Below are positions 24,967-28,311 of a DNA stretch of 28,311 nt, in pieces. Every line of letters starts with the position of its first letter. Within the stretch, counting starts at the first letter, position 1. The translations under genes were made by a program, and so were the position numbers. The DNA comes from JAKEGN01 sp964465665 (GTDB taxonomy: Bacteria > Pseudomonadota > Gammaproteobacteria > Steroidobacterales > Woeseiaceae): positions 1 through 28,311 of the forward strand of contig CAYXKM010000287.1 in assembly GCA_964465665.1 (NCBI GenBank). Direction: 5' to 3'. The notes beneath the pieces are model-generated. The model searched no databases, was not told the DNA's origin, and saw only the letters and a list, made by a program, of their open reading frames with translations.

Positions 24967-27780
24967 ATGTTCAGCACGCCTGAAGTTTTTAGGTTTCTCA
25001 TTCCTGCCGCTGCGGTAGTGTTTGCGATGCCGGTGATGTCACCGGTCGCGCTCGCACAGGACCCGGCCGCAGAGGAGATTGAGGAAATCATCACTACCGG
25101 AACCCGTCGCTCCGAACGCAGCGCGTCCGATTCCGCAGTGCCCATCGACGTTATCGGCGGCCAGGAACTCGTCAATATCGGCGCGACCGACCTGAACGAG
25201 TTGTTGCGCACAACGGTGCCCTCGTACAACGTGCAGTCGCACTCGATCGACGACGCCGCGACTCTGGTACGCCCGGCAACGCTGCGCGGTCTGCCGCCGG
25301 ATAACGTGCTGGTTCTGGTGAACGGCAAGCGCCGTCACCGCTCCGGTGTCATCGCGGAACTCGGCAGCTCGCTGAACGAAGGTTCGCAGGGCGCAGACCT
25401 GTCCGCGATCCCCGCACTCTCGATCAAGCAGGTGGAAGTGCTGCGTGACGGCGCCGCAGCGCAATACGGCTCGGACGCCATTGCCGGCGTCATGAACTTC
25501 GTTCTGGACGATTCGGCGGAAGGATTGACGCTCGAAGCGCGCACCGGCGAATTCATGGAAGGCGACGGCACGCTGCTGCAGCTCGCTGCCAACGCCGGCT
25601 TTGCACTGGGCGCCGACGGTTTCTTCAACGTCACCGGCGTATGGAGCGAGCAGGATGCCACCAGCCGCTCGTTGCAACGTACCGATGCCGACGGCCTCGG
25701 AAACTTCGGTAACCCGGACCAATTGTACGGCTCAACGGCGCTTGGAGCCGGTGGAGTACGGCAGCCGTACGCACAGATCTGGGGCCAGCCCGAGACCCGC
25801 GACAACTGGAACATCTTTGTCAACAGCGGCATCCAGGTCAGCGAGTCGCAGGAAGTCTACCTGTTCGGCAATGTCGGACGGCGCGAGACGGAAGGCGGCT
25901 TCTTCTATCGCAACCCGAACAACCGCGCTGCGGTTTATACCGATAGCGGGGTTCGGGCCGTCGCGGACGACAACTTCATAGCGGGCTCGACCGGCTACAC
26001 CTCGAACTGCCCGGCTCTCGTAACTCCCCCCGGCACGCCGGGCGCGGCAGACGCCGCGGCGGTAGCTGCAGACTATTTGGCTCTGCAGGCGCTTCCGGCA
26101 AACTGCTGGCTGATGTATGACGAAGCACCGGGCGGTTTTACACCGCAGTTCGGCGGCAAGCTTCAGGACGTGAGCATCGTCGGCGGAACCCGTGGCGAGA
26201 TGGCGAATGGCCTGTCGTATGACTTCAGCGGCGGTTATGGCCGGAACAAGGTCGAGTTCTTTTTGAACAACACCGTGAATCCGTCACTCGGACCGGACGG
26301 TGAAGTCGGCGGCTCGCTGCAGCGGGACTTCGATGTCGGCTCCTACGTTCAGTCGGAAGTCAACGTCAACCTCGACTTCGTCTATCCGATTGCGGTCGAT
26401 GCCTTCGCCTCTGACCTGAACTTCGCTTTCGGTGCGGAGTACCGGGACGAGGTCTTCGAAACCATCATCGGTGAAACTTCTTCATGGGAGGCCGGACGTT
26501 TTGCTTTCCAGAGTGGCAACGGCACGAACTTCTATAGCGACGGTGTTACGCCGTTGCCGAATCTGAGCATCGGCGCCAACGGTTTCGCAGGGTTCAGCCC
26601 GGTGCAGGCAGGCCTTTGGGGCCGTTCCAACATCGCCGTTTATGTGGAAGGCGAAGCGGACCTCACCGAAAGGCTGACGACATCTCTTGCCGTTCGTTAC
26701 GAGGACTTTGAGAGCTTCGGCGACACAACGAACTACAAGATTGCCGCCCGATTCGCCCTGACCGACGCACTGGCGCTCCGCGGCTCCTGGAACACGGGTT
26801 TCCGTGCACCGACGCCCGGACAGGAAAACGTCACCAAGGTATCGACGATCCTGGTGCAGGGCCAACTGGCACAGAGCGGCCAGATTCCGCCGACCAACCC
26901 GATCGCCGTTGCGCTCGGCGGATCCGTGTTGTCGCCGGAAGAATCCGTCAACTACTCGGTGGGCTTCGTCTGGAATGTGTCGGATCGGCTGAGCATTACC
27001 GCGGACTATTTCAACATCAACCTGGATGACCGCATCGCGTTCACCGGCACTATCGACATTACCGGCGTGTCCGTGAGCGATCCGCAGTTTGACGATCTGC
27101 AGTGCACGAACACGCAAGTCGCGAATGGCACTTTGGCAGAGTGTCTGCAGGAACTTGGCGTACCGGGCGCGTCTGACCTGACCTCGGTGACCTTCTACAC
27201 CAACGATTTCGAGACGACCACGCAGGGCGTCGACGTCGTAGCGAGCTGGGACGTCGACTGGGGCGGAGCCGGCACGGGTAACCTGACGGGCGCGTGGAAC
27301 TGGACCGAGACGGAAGTCGAAAGCGCGGGCAATGAAGTCAGCCGCGACAAGGTGGTGGATCTCGAAAATCAGAACCCGGAAAATCGCGTCGTGCTGTCTT
27401 ACAACCACTACTTCGACAACTTCCGTTTCCTGGTTCGCGCAAGCTGGTACGACGACTGGGTCAACTCGCAGTCGAACCTCGGTGACGATCCAACGCCGCG
27501 CGGTCCGGACGGAACCGGCTACACGATCAATTGCGCAGCGCCCGGCTATAACGACCACTGCTACGATGGCAGCGTGATATTCGACGTTGAGGCAGCCTAC
27601 ACCTTCGCCGAACGGTACACGCTTGCAGTCGGTGCGGATAACGTGACGGACGAGCCCGGTGAATTCGATATCTTCAACATCGGCGGCAATATCGGTTCCG
27701 GCAATGCGTATGCCGATACCACCCCGTGGGGCATCGACGGCGGATTCTGGTACGTTCGCCTGACGGCCAATTTCGACTAG
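24967..27780 (+). CDS. Large TonB-dependent outer-membrane receptor
   Basis: A 937-residue protein with a signal peptide (1-30, ...SPVALA) and TonB box EEIITTGTR (39-47). The plug domain reads ATDLNELLRTTVPSYNVQ, ATLRGLPPDNVLVLVNGKRRHR and VEVLRDGAAAQYGSDAIAGVMNF. A barrel of repeated amphipathic strands follows, ending VRLTANFD; the terminal Asp after Phe is slightly unusual. Several cysteine pairs sit in extracellular loops (for example the CPALV ... ANCW loop near 355-379 and CTNTQ ... AECLQ near 714-725). This is the large receptor type frequent in marine and environmental gammaproteobacteria and thought to import oligomers or siderophore-like ligands. It stands alone, with its own terminator; the ligand is unknown. 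Confidence 0.88.
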   Translation: MFSTPEVFRFLIPAAAVVFAMPVMSPVALAQDPAAEEIEEIITTGTRRSERSASDSAVPIDVIGGQELVNIGATDLNELLRTTVPSYNVQSHSIDDAATLVRPATLRGLPPDNVLVLVNGKRRHRSGVIAELGSSLNEGSQGADLSAIPALSIKQVEVLRDGAAAQYGSDAIAGVMNFVLDDSAEGLTLEARTGEFMEGDGTLLQLAANAGFALGADGFFNVTGVWSEQDATSRSLQRTDADGLGNFGNPDQLYGSTALGAGGVRQPYAQIWGQPETRDNWNIFVNSGIQVSESQEVYLFGNVGRRETEGGFFYRNPNNRAAVYTDSGVRAVADDNFIAGSTGYTSNCPALVTPPGTPGAADAAAVAADYLALQALPANCWLMYDEAPGGFTPQFGGKLQDVSIVGGTRGEMANGLSYDFSGGYGRNKVEFFLNNTVNPSLGPDGEVGGSLQRDFDVGSYVQSEVNVNLDFVYPIAVDAFASDLNFAFGAEYRDEVFETIIGETSSWEAGRFAFQSGNGTNFYSDGVTPLPNLSIGANGFAGFSPVQAGLWGRSNIAVYVEGEADLTERLTTSLAVRYEDFESFGDTTNYKIAARFALTDALALRGSWNTGFRAPTPGQENVTKVSTILVQGQLAQSGQIPPTNPIAVALGGSVLSPEESVNYSVGFVWNVSDRLSITADYFNINLDDRIAFTGTIDITGVSVSDPQFDDLQCTNTQVANGTLAECLQELGVPGASDLTSVTFYTNDFETTTQGVDVVASWDVDWGGAGTGNLTGAWNWTETEVESAGNEVSRDKVVDLENQNPENRVVLSYNHYFDNFRFLVRASWYDDWVNSQSNLGDDPTPRGPDGTGYTINCAAPGYNDHCYDGSVIFDVEAAYTFAERYTLAVGADNVTDEPGEFDIFNIGGNIGSGNAYADTTPWGIDGGFWYVRLTANFD

Positions 27781-27806
27781 CCGAAACAGCAGCACGCTGA
27801 AAAAGG

Positions 27807-27838
27807 AAAGGCGCTTTTCGAAAGAAAAGCGCCTTTTT
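27807..27838 (+). terminator. Intrinsic terminator of the large receptor gene
   Basis: A perfect 13-base stem (27807-27819 with 27824-27836), core AAAGGCGCTTTTC, closes on a GAAA tetraloop and runs into T residues (27834-27838). It begins 26 bases after the receptor stop. A-rich bases upstream (27800-27804) mean it may also work for minus-strand transcription from the hydrolase gene. Confidence 0.9.
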
Positions 27839-27848
27839 CTTTGGCGGA

Positions 27849-27871
27849 TCGCCTGCACTGCAGGCTCCTAC
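27849..27871 (-). repeat. REP-like palindromic element of the GTAG type
   Basis: On the minus strand the sequence reads GTAGGAG, then the hairpin GCCTGCA-G-TGCAGGC (7-base arms around a single base, the first G shared with the head), then GA. A GTAG head, a palindrome and a GCGA-type end are the layout of REP elements mobilised by REP-associated tyrosine transposases, known in Pseudomonas, Stenotrophomonas and relatives. Only one copy is seen in this window, placed right after a terminator, as REPs usually are. Confidence 0.5.
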
Positions 27872-27968
27872 ACAAGAACTGCGACAATGGATGGACGACA
27901 CCGGCGCGGCGGTATGCCATTCGAGCGCATTTCTTCTTAAGCGAGAATGGCATCCGGCGCGACGGTGG

Positions 27969-28311
27969 CTACCGTGTAGCCCGCAGCACGGGCGACTGGA
28001 TGACTGATCCGATCCACCTCAACAGATCCGCCATGACCTCATCGCGATTGATCTCGTTCAGCATTTCGTGACGGCCGTTTTCATAGATTTTCAGCGCGAC
28101 CTTCGTATGACCGGTGCGGCGGTAAGCATCGGCAAGCCGGTTCATTCCGGTCTTGCCGCCGACCGGGTCCATCCCGCCGCCGGTGATGAGTATCGGCAGG
28201 TGCTCAGGCACCTTTTGTATCGATCGGCGCCTGCGAATCCTGATCATTGCGCCGGTCAGGTCTGCCCAGAGTTGATTGCTCGAATCGGCGCCGCACAGCG
28301 GATCGGCGACG
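27969..28311 (-). CDS. Alpha/beta hydrolase (lysophospholipase-like), N-terminal part outside the window
   Basis: The gene continues past the right edge: the frame is open to base 28310, beginning VADPLCGAD, so an ATG at 28247 is internal. About 113 C-terminal residues are seen. DPLCG and the strand PILITGGGMDPVGG are typical of the serine aminopeptidase S33/monoglyceride lipase group, with the acid Asp in GGGMD and a histidine in ENGRHEML. The nucleophile serine would lie outside the window. It faces the large receptor gene tail to tail. Confidence 0.78.
   Translation of the reverse strand, partial: VADPLCGADSSNQLWADLTGAMIRIRRRRSIQKVPEHLPILITGGGMDPVGGKTGMNRLADAYRRTGHTKVALKIYENGRHEMLNEINRDEVMADLLRWIGSVIQSPVLRATR

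Noticed and set aside
26482..27858. A 458-codon minus-strand open frame opposite the large TonB receptor.
   Set aside because: It is antisense to a well-supported receptor, runs through its terminator, and its translation has no signal, motif or family wording.

Overview
The window reads as chromosomal DNA from a GC-rich Gram-negative bacterium, most likely a gammaproteobacterium. The evidence is an AsmA-type envelope protein, two TonB-dependent outer-membrane receptors, Tat and Sec signal peptides, lipoprotein signals, DUF2845 and glycine-zipper proteins, and a CstA transporter. The genus cannot be fixed from sequence alone. No rRNA, tRNA, CRISPR array, phage gene or insertion sequence is visible.

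Left part (1-9500). A truncated AsmA-family gene runs in from the left edge and carries about eight ~70-residue repeats. A small DUF2845 gene converges on it. Then comes a tight plus-strand set with 4-base overlaps: an anchored alpha/beta hydrolase, a parvulin-type prolyl isomerase and a HupE/UreJ-family membrane protein. A TonB-dependent receptor resembling the PqqU/YncD type follows, with its own candidate promoter. Two small exported proteins (glycine zipper, and an unknown cysteine-containing protein) lie on the minus strand.

Centre (9689-20516). This is the most interesting part: one long minus-strand gene train, probably an operon. In transcription order it encodes an exported NHL beta-propeller protein, a three-subunit molybdenum hydroxylase ([2Fe-2S] subunit with Tat signal, Mo subunit, and FAD subunit with a PaoB-like four-cysteine insert), a cytochrome b561-like membrane protein, a 111-residue protein I do not recognise, a Tat-exported flavin amine oxidase, a dihaem cytochrome c, a RidA-family lipoprotein and two short-chain dehydrogenases. 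It ends in the debris of a second RidA gene. All the oxidising parts and the RidA carry export signals. My inference is a periplasmic route in which an amine is oxidised to an imine, RidA hydrolyses the imine, and the molybdoenzyme oxidises the resulting aldehyde or heterocycle, with electrons leaving through cytochromes. The substrate is unknown.

Right part (20517-28311). Diverging from the operon are a second HupE/UreJ-family gene and a CstA-family transporter. Then come a secreted esterase-like protein (minus), a large TonB-dependent receptor (plus) with a clear intrinsic terminator, a REP-like palindrome, and the C-terminal part of an alpha/beta hydrolase cut by the right edge. The receptors, CstA and HupE proteins would fit uptake functions for the same lifestyle, but no sequence feature ties them to the operon's substrate.
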